Positions 36,451-45,523 of a stretch of DNA of 64,000 bases are shown piece by piece (positions within the stretch are counted from its first letter, which is position 1; each line of letters begins with the position of its first letter). Origin of the DNA: Tolypothrix campylonemoides VB511288 (GTDB lineage Bacteria; Cyanobacteriota; Cyanobacteriia; Cyanobacteriales; Nostocaceae); assembly GCA_000828075.3 (NCBI GenBank), contig JXCB02000033.1, positions 691,126 through 755,125 on the forward strand, read 5' to 3'. Below the pieces are notes generated by a model, which did not search any database, was not told the origin of the DNA, and saw only the letters and a list, made by a program, of their open reading frames with translations. The position numbers and the translations under genes were made by a program.

Positions 36451-38523
36451 TCACTTGCGAGTAACCAACACATAAGTCGTCATCTTCCCTTTGCCTTTGA
36501 TTTCGATTTCACCACGTTTTTCAAATAGGAATTCATCACGTAAACATTTGTAAGTAACTTCTGTCACTTGAATTTTGCCCGCCAAGCCCTGAGATTGCAT
36601 ATGGCTGGCAATTTTGACTGTGTCTCCCCAGAGGTCGTAGGTAAACTTTTTGATGCTAATGAGTTCCGGTACCACCGAACCGCTATGAATGCCGATACGG
36701 ATGCTAAAGTTTTTGTTGTTTTCAGTATTGAATTGGGCGATCGCTGTTTGCATATCTAACGCCATCTGGGCGATTGCGCGTTCGCGGTAGCGTGTCCCTT
36801 CGGGACTCAGCGCAGTGCCCTCAAGGGCGATCGCTTGGGCGTGGTTTGGGTATTGCCCAGGCAAACCACCAACTACCATATAAGCATCATCGGTAGTCTT
36901 AATTTTCTCCAAACCATATCGCTCGGTAAGTTGGTCGAAAACTGAAAAAATTTTGTTGAGTATGTTGACTAATTGAATCGCTGTTATTTGAGAGGCGATT
37001 TCAGTAAGACCTACAATATCTGCAAACAGAACTGTGACATTAGCAAAGTCTTCTGCAATTGTACCTGGTTCTTCTTTCTGGCGGTTGAAGATTGCTTCTG
37101 GTAAGATATCCAACAAAACGCGTTCGGTTTGTTGCTGTTGATGGCGTAGTGCTTCGTTTGCTACGATCAAACCAGTCATGTTACGAAAAATGCCGCGAGT
37201 GGCAACTGGTTTTCCTTCTACAAATTTACAATTTATATTCCCTTCGACAAAGATTTTTTGACCATCTTTAGAAACGAATACAGTTGTCAGTTGTTCGAGT
37301 TTTTCCCCTGACATCACGCGACAAAATAGTTCCCGACATTCTTCTTGAAAATCGGGATGGATGATGTCAAATAAATTTATCTTCTGAATTTCAGCTTGAG
37401 TATATCCTAAAGTTTTAAGCCACGCTCGATTAACATATTCCAAACGACCATAGGGAGTCACAGACTGAATCAAGTCGTTAGCGTTTTCAAACAAATCTCG
37501 ATACCGTTCTTCGCTTTCCAGTAGCGCTGACTCTGCTTGTTTGCGTTTGATAAATTGAGCAATTTGGCTACCTATAGAAACCATCATTTGCAGCAGGTCT
37601 GCATCTTTTGATTGTACATCCCGGCTCAAGAAAATCATCACGCCTAACATTTCATTATCAGCCAAGATGGGAAAGCCAAATGCTGTATGCAATCCGGCTT
37701 CAACAGCGGCAGAAGATCGCCTGTCAGCGCCCTGTTCCTTGCCCAATTGCTCAATATTAATACAATGCGATATATGACTCATCCAAACAGGCGATCGCGT
37801 CACCCAAATTTGACCAGGTAAGCCTACACTAGGGGTATAAGTCGTCTGCCAAGTGATTGCTTTGAACTCTCGCGCAGCAAATGTTCGACTCGACCAAATT
37901 TCCACACATCTGAGAACTGGATTGGAACTGCATCGCTGTACCGATGCTTCTATATATTGATTTGATGTCCAAAGTTCTCCTAAATCCCATGCCAGGTTTT
38001 CACAAATTGCTTGTAAAATCTTCGGAATCGCCTGCTTTACACTTTGAGACTCTGATAAGATACGGGTTATGGCATATTGTGTATTGTTACGTTGTTGTCT
38101 GCGCTGTCTGGCGGTGATGTCTCGACCAATGTATACAATATCTTCTAACCCATCTATTTTTTTCTTAATCACTAAACAAGAAAAAGCAATCAGTATTTTT
38201 TCTTTTGTTTTCTTACGACAAATAAATTCTCTATTTTGAAAACTTTTTTTATATAAATAAACCGATTGGAAAGCCTGTTGCCACAACTTATTATCTTCAA
38301 ATATTAAAGATATTGATTTATTTACTAATTCTTCTTCACCATAACCAAATAATTCTAAGGCTGCAGAATTGACTTTTTTGATTTCTCCTAACTTAGTCGT
38401 TATTAGCAAGGCATCTCCCATTGAACTAATAACTTTCTCAATGTAGTTTTTATACCCAACTAAAACACTATAAAGTAACTTAGCATCATTTATTTTATGA
38501 GATAATCTTTGCTTTAAAATCAT
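36451..38523 (-). CDS. PAS-GAF-PAS sensor with degenerate class III nucleotide cyclase domain
   Basis: A 690-residue cytosolic sensor: PAS (about 30-140), GAF (about 150-325), PAS (about 336-455), then a cyclase catalytic domain (495-690). Both metal-binding Asp are present (Asp502 in FADIVGLTEIAS, Asp546 in TTDDAYMVV), and Asp630 in YDLWGD points to ATP. But the transition-state Asn and Arg, normally in VNIASRM, are replaced by Lys637 and His641 (VKIASHM), and the usual Gly before the second Asp is Asp545. A 19-residue insert (568-586, LEGTALSPEGTRYRERAIA) comes from a palindromic repeat inside the domain. Activity may be lost or altered. No gene partner; a repeat-rich spacer lies on either side. 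Confidence 0.87.
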   Translation of the reverse strand: MILKQRLSHKINDAKLLYSVLVGYKNYIEKVISSMGDALLITTKLGEIKKVNSAALELFGYGEEELVNKSISLIFEDNKLWQQAFQSVYLYKKSFQNREFICRKKTKEKILIAFSCLVIKKKIDGLEDIVYIGRDITARQRRQQRNNTQYAITRILSESQSVKQAIPKILQAICENLAWDLGELWTSNQYIEASVQRCSSNPVLRCVEIWSSRTFAAREFKAITWQTTYTPSVGLPGQIWVTRSPVWMSHISHCINIEQLGKEQGADRRSSAAVEAGLHTAFGFPILADNEMLGVMIFLSRDVQSKDADLLQMMVSIGSQIAQFIKRKQAESALLESEERYRDLFENANDLIQSVTPYGRLEYVNRAWLKTLGYTQAEIQKINLFDIIHPDFQEECRELFCRVMSGEKLEQLTTVFVSKDGQKIFVEGNINCKFVEGKPVATRGIFRNMTGLIVANEALRHQQQQTERVLLDILPEAIFNRQKEEPGTIAEDFANVTVLFADIVGLTEIASQITAIQLVNILNKIFSVFDQLTERYGLEKIKTTDDAYMVVGGLPGQYPNHAQAIALEGTALSPEGTRYRERAIAQMALDMQTAIAQFNTENNKNFSIRIGIHSGSVVPELISIKKFTYDLWGDTVKIASHMQSQGLAGKIQVTEVTYKCLRDEFLFEKRGEIEIKGKGKMTTYVLVTRK
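36766..36822. repeat. Palindromic small dispersed repeat inserted in frame in the cyclase domain
   Basis: 57 bases (19 codons) carrying GTCCCTTCGGGAC and GCCCTCAAGGGC stems lie between two copies of a GGGCGAT(T/C)GC sequence, as if inserted at or with duplication of a HIP1-like site. The family sequence without it would read HAQAIAQMALDM. The frame is kept. Confidence 0.75.
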
Positions 38524-38636
38524 CTTTTTTTGCTACATCTTAAAAAAAAACAATTCATCTCTTCTCAGAATTTCCCCTGAAGTCTTTAATAATATAGATA
38601 ATAGATAAAAATCTAAATAGCATTTCTTTCGAGAAT

Positions 38637-38936
38637 CTAGTCCAATTGCTTTGAATCTAAATCTTTTTTGCTCTCCTTTATAGCCTTTATAGATTTAAAG
38701 ATATCTTCAACTGGTCGCGGCAAGGAGTCCTCTACCATACCTACTTGTTGGTGGGGGGACGGTTGTTGGGGCAGGGCTGTTTCATTCCCTAAAAGGCTCA
38801 TAATGTCAAGGGTTACTTGAGCGCGATTGCCCGAAGGGCAGACGCCTGAAGGCGTATCGCTCCTTATTTCTTGGGGAAAATTTGAAATTCCTGGGTCGAA
38901 ATGTAGGTTTTCCATCACAGATGTCCCAAAAATCAT
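38637..38936 (-). CDS. Possible small protein with palindromic repeat inside (uncertain)
   Basis: A 99-residue frame starting ATG 38936. The middle residues RSDTPSGVCPSGNRAQ are encoded by a composite palindrome (38819-38862), so the protein, if real, has been extended by a repeat. The flanking parts (ENLHFDPGISNFPQEI and VTLDIMSLLGNETALPQQ, then an acidic/Lys-rich helix) look protein-like. A strong AAGGAGGGAGG lies 25 bases before the ATG, too far for that start; a TTG at 38959 is better placed but opens a different frame. It may be a broken gene. I do not recognise a family. Confidence 0.35.
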   Translation of the reverse strand: MIFGTSVMENLHFDPGISNFPQEIRSDTPSGVCPSGNRAQVTLDIMSLLGNETALPQQPSPHQQVGMVEDSLPRPVEDIFKSIKAIKESKKDLDSKQLD

Positions 38937-38987
38937 CGCGCTTTGATATTGACAAATCCTCCCTCCTTATCGAATGAAACAGCCCTG
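38772..38987. repeat. 16-bp inverted repeat flanking the start of the small ORF
   Basis: CAGGGCTGTTTCATTC at 38772-38787 and its complement at 38972-38987, about 184 bases apart. Nearby GTTGTTGGGG also recurs on both sides. This may mark the ends of a small inserted or inverted segment. Confidence 0.5.
38819..38862. repeat. Composite palindromic repeat
   Basis: Nested stems: outer GAGCG/CGCTC, then GCCC-GAA-GGGC and CGCCT-GA-AGGCG. Same general type as the repeat inside the cyclase gene. It lies inside the small uncertain frame at 38637-38936. Confidence 0.6.
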
Positions 38988-39903
38988 GTTGTTGGGGGGG
39001 AAATGCTCCAGACTTGGGGAGGGGCTTTATTTCCCCGTTCGGAGTTCCGCGAAGGCTTACCGTTCGGCTGATCTCACGGAAGCCCGAGCCGCGAAGTCTT
39101 TGTCGAGCTACGAGCTGAACTTTGACAGGCTCAGTTAGTTAGTTGCCGTGCTCACGGTTCCGCTGTTGTCACCGAAGACGCCGAACTCCACTGAATTCAC
39201 CGTCGAAGCCTCACGGCGAAGCCTTCCATAATTTTTCGTTTAATAACCATTACCCCAATCCCTAATCCCCAATCCCCAGTCCCCTTTACTTTCTATAAAT
39301 TCAGGAAAACTTAGGTTTAACTTTTTCGCCCTTGCTCCTCTCTTTGCCCGTTGCTCCCCTGCCTTTTCGGTCAATAATTACATATTGCCAAACGATGAAT
39401 GAGATTGATGTTGATGACTCCAAATTCAGGACAACTGCGATTTCTCAGAACTCGTGAACATGATTTTAGGGTTTGACTGCTGTTATCGACAATTTGTACT
39501 ACTAAATATATAGTGACTCATAAATGTTTATTTAAAAATATCTCTTATGGTAGATTTACTTTTTTTATAATTTACTAGCTTTGAGCCTTTGAGGGCATTT
39601 TTCCAGAGAAAATCAAAAACTGATATAAACAAAACATTATATCTGGTTTTATTTCCGGAAAATTACTAAAAATTGCAGAGATTTTTGTTTTTTATAGTTA
39701 AATGCAAAGTGCTGCTTATTCTTATCAATGTTTAATCTTTTATAGTAAGGCACATCTATCTTTCATATCAAATCCGGCTAATCACTTACTACATCTATAT
39801 CTCACTCCGCCTAACGGTATCCTTATCCGTGAGATCCCAGAGGAGAAGCGGTGAGGTTTCCACGGATATGATATCAGAACGTTTTTGTTTGAGAACCAGC
39901 GCC
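38988..39903. other. Intergenic: GC-rich repeat block then AT-rich spacer
   Basis: Bases 39003-39235 are GC-rich with many short inverted pieces (GTTCGGAGTTCCGCGAAGG, GAAGCCCGAGCCGCGAAG, GCCGTGCTCACGG). An AATCCCC-type tandem repeat follows at about 39250-39287. The last 550 bases are AT-rich without a gene; part of it ends the spacer after the convergent aspartoacylase gene. Confidence 0.45.
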
Positions 39904-40788
39904 TTAATCTGTCAACACTACCTGTTGTTTCTTAGTTAAACACATCGCGATGCCTTTCTCGTAGTAAGCTGCTTCGTTAATGAAAACTGGATAGACTGTT
40001 GATTCTCCTTCATAAGCAATCTCTTTACCATCAAAGGTTAGAAAAATTGGTTCACCTGGATTGAGAGGCTCATAGTCCCTAAACTGAAGCTGTTGGTGAA
40101 TCATCGCCTGAATCTCTCCCTTCTCATTTCTGGGATAGTCAAGGGTTCCCACATATTCATACAAGGTGAGTGTACTGTGAGTTTGTGGAACTAAACCTTT
40201 GTTGTATCCTTGTATGTAGTCCAACATCACATAAACCAGTTTCTCCGTTTTCGCAAACAAGTCTGCATTCAAGACACCCTGAGCCACAGGACCCACCTCA
40301 ATGACAAAACCCAATTCGCATAGGGATCTCAGAAGGGCGCTCTCTTGGTTCGGTTGTGTCCAACCAACCTTTATCAAGGGGTTTATCGAGGTCAGATACG
40401 CAGCTAATCGCAGACTGAAGGGATGCTGGTTCTCCAGCATAATACTCAACCCCATGTTTGCAGTTGTAGTATGCAAATCCAAAATCACATCTACTTGGGA
40501 TTTGCCTTTCGGTCCCAGTATTTGGTTGATGGCTTTTGCCCTTATCTGTTCATAGCCACAGAGCGTTGGGTCGAGCAGGTCTTGACTTTTGAAGCAACGA
40601 TTTAAATCCTTGTCAATGTAGCGCCTCTTTTCCTCAAAGGCTTTGGGATTAGCTAATAACGTCAAAGTTTCAAAGCTAGGTCGCTCAATCAAATAAGGAA
40701 ACTGCTCAAATTTTTTAATCAGGTATACCCCTGTGAACTCATTTCCGTGGGTTCCGCCAACGATCGCAACCCGATTGATTTGGTCCAT
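39904..40788 (-). CDS. Aspartoacylase (AstE/AspA family)
   Basis: A 294-residue zinc carboxypeptidase-like amidohydrolase that cleaves N-acyl-aspartate. The zinc ligands are His and Glu of [10 protein letters not shown] (about 12-21) and a later His in LDLHTTT (about residues 104-110); [12 protein letters not shown] carries the substrate-binding Arg/Asn pair, and [10 protein letters not shown] the catalytic Glu. The start ATG at 40788 has GGAG eight bases upstream, so it is firm. Bacterial members are often named probable aspartoacylase; the natural acyl-amino acid is unknown. Confidence 0.9.
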   Translation of the reverse strand: MDQINRVAIVGGTHGNEFTGVYLIKKFEQFPYLIERPSFETLTLLANPKAFEEKRRYIDKDLNRCFKSQDLLDPTLCGYEQIRAKAINQILGPKGKSQVDVILDLHTTTANMGLSIMLENQHPFSLRLAAYLTSINPLIKVGWTQPNQESALLRSLCELGFVIEVGPVAQGVLNADLFAKTEKLVYVMLDYIQGYNKGLVPQTHSTLTLYEYVGTLDYPRNEKGEIQAMIHQQLQFRDYEPLNPGEPIFLTFDGKEIAYEGESTVYPVFINEAAYYEKGIAMCLTKKQQVVLTD

Positions 40789-40876
40789 ATGATAACTCCT
40801 TATTAAATCCCCTCAAGGCAATTGATGGGAATTCTCTACACCCCACACCCTTTTTAAAAAGATTTAGTTTAAATTT

Positions 40877-41125
40877 CTATTTTTGAGTTTTCGGCGTTTT
40901 GAGAACCTGATCAATTAATGCTTTCGCCCAGTCGATTCCTTTCTCTTTGGTTTTGTGCCAGTCACTACCAAGGCAGGGATAGCCATACCGTACTGCTTTA
41001 TTTGTGCCATACACGATGAAAAACCATTCACAATGTTTTTTATGGTAGTTGTAGAAAATTTTGTATTTTCGGTGGGTAACAAAAGTGTCACCGTAAGGTG
41101 AAACGTTTTCACTAAGTTCTTTCAT
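40877..41125 (-). CDS. Small protein of unknown function
   Basis: 82 residues, rich in aromatic and basic residues (YKIFYNYHKKHCEWFFIVYG, DWHKTKEKGIDWAKALID). The ATG at 41125 is preceded by AAGAGGAATT, a good ribosome site, which supports a real gene. It lies upstream of the aspartoacylase gene on the same strand (88 bases between), so the two may be co-transcribed. I do not recognise the family. Confidence 0.55.
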   Translation of the reverse strand: MKELSENVSPYGDTFVTHRKYKIFYNYHKKHCEWFFIVYGTNKAVRYGYPCLGSDWHKTKEKGIDWAKALIDQVLKTPKTQK

Positions 41126-41971
41126 AATTCCTCTTGAGTTGCTGTTTTCAATCGCACCTGTAAACCGCTTTAGCCAAGTGACACAAAGGCAGCATAACGC
41201 CTCTAGGCAAATTTGTACAAATATGGTATTGTCATCCCAAAAGAACTTTGCAGTAATTTTAAGAAAAAACTCTCTAGTTTCTTCTCAAATTCAAGACTTG
41301 ATATTAGTTTATTTCAGACTTTACCGTTGTTAACAGGCGTATCGTTTTCACCTAAAGGATGAATTAAGCTTAAGCTTGCAGTACAAAAGGAATGAATTAA
41401 AGTTAAGTTTGTAAGTAATCATGTATACAAATCAAATTTTTACTTAAAAAATTACGGAAAATCGGGCTGTTTACAGACAATTAAGTATAAGTTAAAATTA
41501 AAGTTACAAATAAATAGCTCACTATGTTCAAATTCTCTGCCAACAAGAGGTAGTGTTACGTTTCGTGTTACCAGAGCCAAAAGTTGTACTAAGTATGCAT
41601 TTTATGGCACGAACCCTCCCTCATATATTAATACAGTTGGTGATAAGACCAAAACCATTATCAGGATGGTAATGTACAAACCTTGCATCCGAAAGTTCTA
41701 CATCTGTGGAATAAGACAGCACATTCCTGCCATGCGATCGCTTGTATCGGCAGCTGCGCTTACGCTATCATTAACAATCCTTAAGTGAACCGTATTGCCT
41801 TATATATGACCTTTCAAATCTCTAAAAGGTTATTTTTACCAAAAACTTTGGTAAAATATGGTTTTATGATATAATTACTTAATTATCAAACTATTTTTAG
41901 TTAAAAAAAATACTTTAATTAAGATGTGATTAAATATATTGTACAAAAAATTTATTTATTACGGGTGAGTT
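41126..41971. other. Long intergenic spacer
   Basis: No gene seen in 845 bases. A worn tandem duplication of about 32 bases lies at 41354-41417 (AAAGGATGAATTAAG units). A block at about 41781-41806 (AAGTGAACCGTATTGCCTTA) resembles 24236-24255 (ACTGAACCGTATTGGCTTA) and may be another dispersed repeat. The last 150 bases are very AT-rich and should hold the promoter of the gene at 41972. Confidence 0.4.
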
Positions 41972-42253
41972 ATGAGCCAGTCAGATCAGGGAGACAAAGA
42001 CAACTTTTTCTACCCTCATAGTCGCTATTACGGTCAAGTTAAGCCAGAAAACCTCTTGTTTAATGCCAATCTGCAAGAGTTTGCTCAAAAAGTTGGCTAC
42101 ATTACCAATTTAGAAACTGCTGGAAAAATCTCTCCTGAACAAGCCTATGAGCAAATTAAAGCGCTCTGGAAACAGTTAAAACATAGCAAAAAGGAACTAG
42201 GGATTGGCGATGAGCCGCCAAACCAACCAGAGCCACCACCGGATGCAACTTAA
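41972..42253 (+). CDS. Small conserved cyanobacterial protein (DUF7219-like)
   Basis: 93 residues. The core, from DNFFYPHSRYYGQVKPENLLF through NANLQEFAQKVGYI and ISPEQAYEQIKALWKQLKHSKKEL, is a pattern I associate with a widely conserved small cyanobacterial protein of unknown function; the tail is Pro-rich. ATG at 41972 with GGGTGAG upstream. It converges on the minus-strand gene ending 2 bases after it. Confidence 0.75.
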   Translation: MSQSDQGDKDNFFYPHSRYYGQVKPENLLFNANLQEFAQKVGYITNLETAGKISPEQAYEQIKALWKQLKHSKKELGIGDEPPNQPEPPPDAT

Positions 42254-42255
42254 GC

Positions 42256-42477
42256 TTACTCAGAATCCAACAGGAGTACTTCAAACTCTTTTGGGGTTAG
42301 GGATACCACCATACTTTCAGAATCATTTTTAGAATCTACTCGAATCAGCCAGCGATCGCTAAACTGACCGCTAGAGAGTACTTCTCGACCACAAATAACT
42401 CCAACTTTTCCAGCTACGTATGCTGGACGAAGGATTAGAACTTTGTCTCCTACTTTGGGGTCAATAGCGCTCCTCAA
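42256..42477 (-). CDS. Small conserved protein, KOW/SH3-like, unusual start
   Basis: About 68-73 residues. DPKVGDKVLILRPAYVAGKVGVICGRE and the ending MVVSLTPKEFEVLLL suggest a small beta-barrel protein. No ATG or GTG opens the frame. The first candidate is TTG 42477, but that codon overlaps a strong GAGGAG (42475-42470), and an ATT codon at 42465-42463 follows it at 4 bases, directly before the conserved IDPKVGD. So either TTG or a rare AUU is used. The function is unknown. Confidence 0.65.
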   Translation of the reverse strand: MRSAIDPKVGDKVLILRPAYVAGKVGVICGREVLSSGQFSDRWLIRVDSKNDSESMVVSLTPKEFEVLLLDSE

Positions 42478-42704
42478 CCAAAACTTTCAAAAATGAAATT
42501 ACGTAAGTGAAGTCCGAAGTAATTTATAACCTGCTCTTAATCTTAGCCAAAAACGGGTCTATTTTCTCATACACGCATTTAAAATGGACTCAAAAGCTTT
42601 GTCCTTGTCCTTTGAACAGGACTTTCGCTAACAAGAAGTGGAAATTTATTTCCTAGCTTTGGCAGGTGCAAGATATCGATATCATACCCAACGAACCAAA
42701 ACCA

Positions 42705-43064
42705 ATGCAGATTACTCAGTGTCTCCACACAGCCATTCTTGTCACTGACCTAGAACGTGCCGAACATTTCTATGGAAAGGTGCTAGGATTGCCCAAAATA
42801 GAACGCTCCCTGAAATACCCTGGTGCTTGGTATCAAGTTGGAAACTATCAAATTCACCTAATAGCCGCCGTTCGTGTTCCTACCGAAGACGAAAACGAAA
42901 AATGGGGACGCAACCCCCACATCGCCTTCTGCGTTGCTGACTTAGATACAGCCAAACAACAACTCCTAGATCATAATTGCCTTATTCAACCTAGCGCCTC
43001 CGGACGCCCAGCCCTCTTCACCAAAGACCCGGATGGCAATGTTATAGAACTGAGTCAGCAATGA
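42705..43064 (+). CDS. VOC family protein (glyoxalase-like)
   Basis: About 119 residues, with the pattern HTAILVTDLERAEHFYGKVLGL at the front and the metal-site strand FTKDPDGNVIELSQ at the end; His from HTAIL and Glu from VIELS are the expected metal ligands. I choose the ATG at 42705 (MQITQCLHTAILV); an upstream GTG at 42666 would add 13 unconserved residues. The substrate is not evident. A GAGGGAG tandem repeat follows at 43078-43115. Confidence 0.85.
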   Translation: MQITQCLHTAILVTDLERAEHFYGKVLGLPKIERSLKYPGAWYQVGNYQIHLIAAVRVPTEDENEKWGRNPHIAFCVADLDTAKQQLLDHNCLIQPSASGRPALFTKDPDGNVIELSQQ

Positions 43065-43077
43065 GAAGCCCAAATAA

Positions 43078-43115
43078 GGGAGTGAGGGGGATGAGGGAGT
43101 GAGGGAGTGAGGGGA
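43078..43115. repeat. GAGGGAG tandem repeat, short run
   Basis: Same units as at 36363-36440 (GGGAGTGAGG, GGGATGAGG). Followed by ACTAATG units to 43145, directly before the next start codon. Confidence 0.75.
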
Positions 43116-43146
43116 GAATAATTTTTGACTAATGACTAATGACTAA

Positions 43147-44445
43147 ATGAAAATCTTCGCCTACACCTACAGCGATCCCCTACTAGAACCCACTCCTGAC
43201 CCCACAACTTGGGAATGGGAGTTAGACGCTATTTACCAAGACTTAGGTAAACGCTCTCAACTACAAAAATTATTCAACGACTGTAAAACCGAACCACCAA
43301 ATTGTCTCCTCATCCGGCGCTTAGAAGAATTGGGGGATACTCTAGACGAAGTAAGTTCGCGCCTTGCAGAACTGGAAGTCATGGGAATAACGCTCATTGC
43401 TGTTGAGCAAGGCTACAATTCTTCCCAAGACAGTCCCAACCTCCGCGCCCAATTGCTGAAATTACTGTACGAAATTCAGCATCAACAACGTAGCCGCCGC
43501 ATCCGCCAAGGACATGCCCGCAACCGTTTGGATGCTGCACCACCACCTGGTAGAGCACCCTATGGCTACCGTCGAGGCAAAGGAAAATATATCATTGATC
43601 GCACGACTTCCCCAGTCGTCAAAGATTTTTTTGAACACTTCCTACTCTATGGTTCTCTGCGAGGATCTGTACGTCACCTAGCGAAAAAATACGGCAAGAA
43701 AATCTCTGTCACCACCGGGCGTCGTTGGTTGACAAATCCGGTTTATCGCGGTGATACAGCTTATCAAAACGGAGAAATCATTTCCAATACTCATGCTCCT
43801 ATTATTACCAGGGAAGAAGCTGCCCAGGTTGATAGACTGTTGCGGCGCAACAGCCGTTTACCACCTCGGACTGCTAGCGCACCGCGTTCTCTGGCTGGGT
43901 TGGTTGTCTGTAACGAGTGCCAATCTCACATGAATGTCATTCGTGTGACTATACGCAATCAACACAAAGAGTATCTTTATTTACGTCCTATTAGCTGCTC
44001 CAAACAGCCCAAGTGTCGCGCCCTTCCCTACCAAGAAGTTTTGGAACAGACAATCCAAACGGTTTGCCGTGACTTACCCCTTGCTGTGGCGGGAATGAAT
44101 TTTCCTGAGTTGGATGCAGTCAAAAATAGCTTAAATGAAGCTCTTTCCCGCCAGCAAGAGGTACTCAATCAGTTACCCTGTTTGTTGGAAACTGGAGTGT
44201 TGGATTTGGAAACAGCAAAGTTAAGAGCATATAAAATCCGCACAGAAATGTCTGCACTCCAAGCAAAACTAGCAACTTTACCACCAGTTAATTTGCGTTC
44301 TGTTGCCCAAGCTGTTTCGATTCCGCAATTTTGGTTAGACTTGTCTGAAGCAGAGCGACGATTTTACTTTCGAGAATTTATTCGACAGATTGACATTATT
44401 CGTCAGGATAAAGAGTGGGAATTGCGAGTTATTTTTATTTTTTAA
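43147..44445 (+). CDS. Serine recombinase-like protein (cyanobacterial, XisF-related), altered active site
   Basis: A 432-residue protein with the layout of large serine recombinases: a resolvase-like N-terminus, a recombinase domain (GRAPYGYRRGKGKYIIDR, TTGRRWLTNPVYRG), a zinc-ribbon-like part (LAGLVVCNECQSHMNV and SCSKQPKCRALPY) and a coiled coil. In the N-terminus Ser9 may match the nucleophile (AYTYSDP for YARVS), but the Arg two residues before it is Thr, and the helix with DRxxR (here RLEELGDT) lacks its Arg. It is a lone gene with no att sites or cargo recognised, so a domesticated protein is as likely as an active integrase. Confidence 0.8.
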   Translation: MKIFAYTYSDPLLEPTPDPTTWEWELDAIYQDLGKRSQLQKLFNDCKTEPPNCLLIRRLEELGDTLDEVSSRLAELEVMGITLIAVEQGYNSSQDSPNLRAQLLKLLYEIQHQQRSRRIRQGHARNRLDAAPPPGRAPYGYRRGKGKYIIDRTTSPVVKDFFEHFLLYGSLRGSVRHLAKKYGKKISVTTGRRWLTNPVYRGDTAYQNGEIISNTHAPIITREEAAQVDRLLRRNSRLPPRTASAPRSLAGLVVCNECQSHMNVIRVTIRNQHKEYLYLRPISCSKQPKCRALPYQEVLEQTIQTVCRDLPLAVAGMNFPELDAVKNSLNEALSRQQEVLNQLPCLLETGVLDLETAKLRAYKIRTEMSALQAKLATLPPVNLRSVAQAVSIPQFWLDLSEAERRFYFREFIRQIDIIRQDKEWELRVIFIF

Positions 44446-45523
44446 AATTTTAAAACGAACTTGAACGACAGGCTTTAACTCAATATATAACCACCGTTAG
44501 CTGCTGACTTGAAGAAACCACCTTTTTTAGTGGTGATATCAAATCTGGTACTTACCATAGCGCAACTCAATTGAATGAAGTAATTATTTATCTGTTTCAT
44601 CTGTTTCATCTGTGGTTCATTATTTCTTTAATGTATTTTACAAAAATTGCAAATCGCTAGAATTCATACCCCACCAAGGCTGTGCAACCCCTCCTTTGTA
44701 AGGCTATTGATTACCCGGATCTTTCTCAACATTTGCCAGAGTAATCACTCACCAAAAAAGAACGATAGGTACAGAATCATTCGTCAGAATATTAAACGCT
44801 TCGGACGAGCATGAATTAAGAGTTCTGGGAAGTGAGTATTGGTATAGTTGCTCCCGTGAATATCCTTTGGAGACCAACAAACTTTTTCCGTACTTAAATC
44901 AAGCGGATTCACTCGTTTTGGATATTCTGATTACTGTGTTCTGTGTTCTGCGTTCTTCTTAAGTTTTTTCTAAACCTGATTCGTTCGTCGTTAATTCTCA
45001 ATAAAAAGGTAGTTTTGGCGAGAATAATAAGCGTAATTTTGTCAAGTCTGCTTACAATCTCAGTCTTCAGGACGCTTACCAGGCATAGGTTTCAAGATTG
45101 TAAAGAAAGATATAACTAAGTAGATAGGATAAACACCAGCTACGTAAAGAAATGTAAACACGCCGCTAACCCTTACTAATGACTAATGACTAATGACTAA
45201 TGACGGCGCTTAACGAGTTAACTTTATTTGTACCGACCTACTTAATGGATAGCTTTGTAAGGAGAGAGGTAGGGGTAAAGTTTCGCGGATACGATAAGTA
45301 AACAAATAGATTTCATATGATTTATCTAATTTTTTGATTTTTGATATTAAGACTTGTATAAAATATAAAAGCGTGTAAAATAAATAAGTGTAAATACTGA
45401 TGGTGACATGGTTCATGATTTATACTTAATCTTTTTCTCCACCCTTTGTTTCTAGGTTTTTCTTTTTGTGTAAAAATCTGCTTTTTAGATTGATGCAAGA
45501 TGTCAGTATATCAGGAGAGCGCA
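44446..45523. other. Long intergenic spacer with one gene fragment
   Basis: No full gene. Contains GTTCTGTGTTCT units near 44935-44960, a possible membrane-protein fragment (45067-45164, listed), and a GACTAAT tandem repeat at about 45174-45204. The ribosome site AGGAGAG of the next gene is at 45513-45519. Confidence 0.45.
45067..45164 (-). pseudogene. C-terminal fragment of a membrane protein (tentative)
   Basis: The minus strand reads GVFTFLYVAGVYPIYLVI then SFFTILKPMPGKRPED and a TGA at 45069-45067. A hydrophobic helix followed by KPMPGKRPED looks like a real protein C-terminus. Upstream it is cut off by the GACTAAT tandem repeat, so only 32 codons remain. The family is not identified. 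Confidence 0.3.

Noticed and set aside
45174-45204. GACTAAT repeat as a binding-site array or CRISPR
   Set aside because: The same simple repeat occurs in many spacers (26590, 43130, 53740, 55175) and has no spacers.
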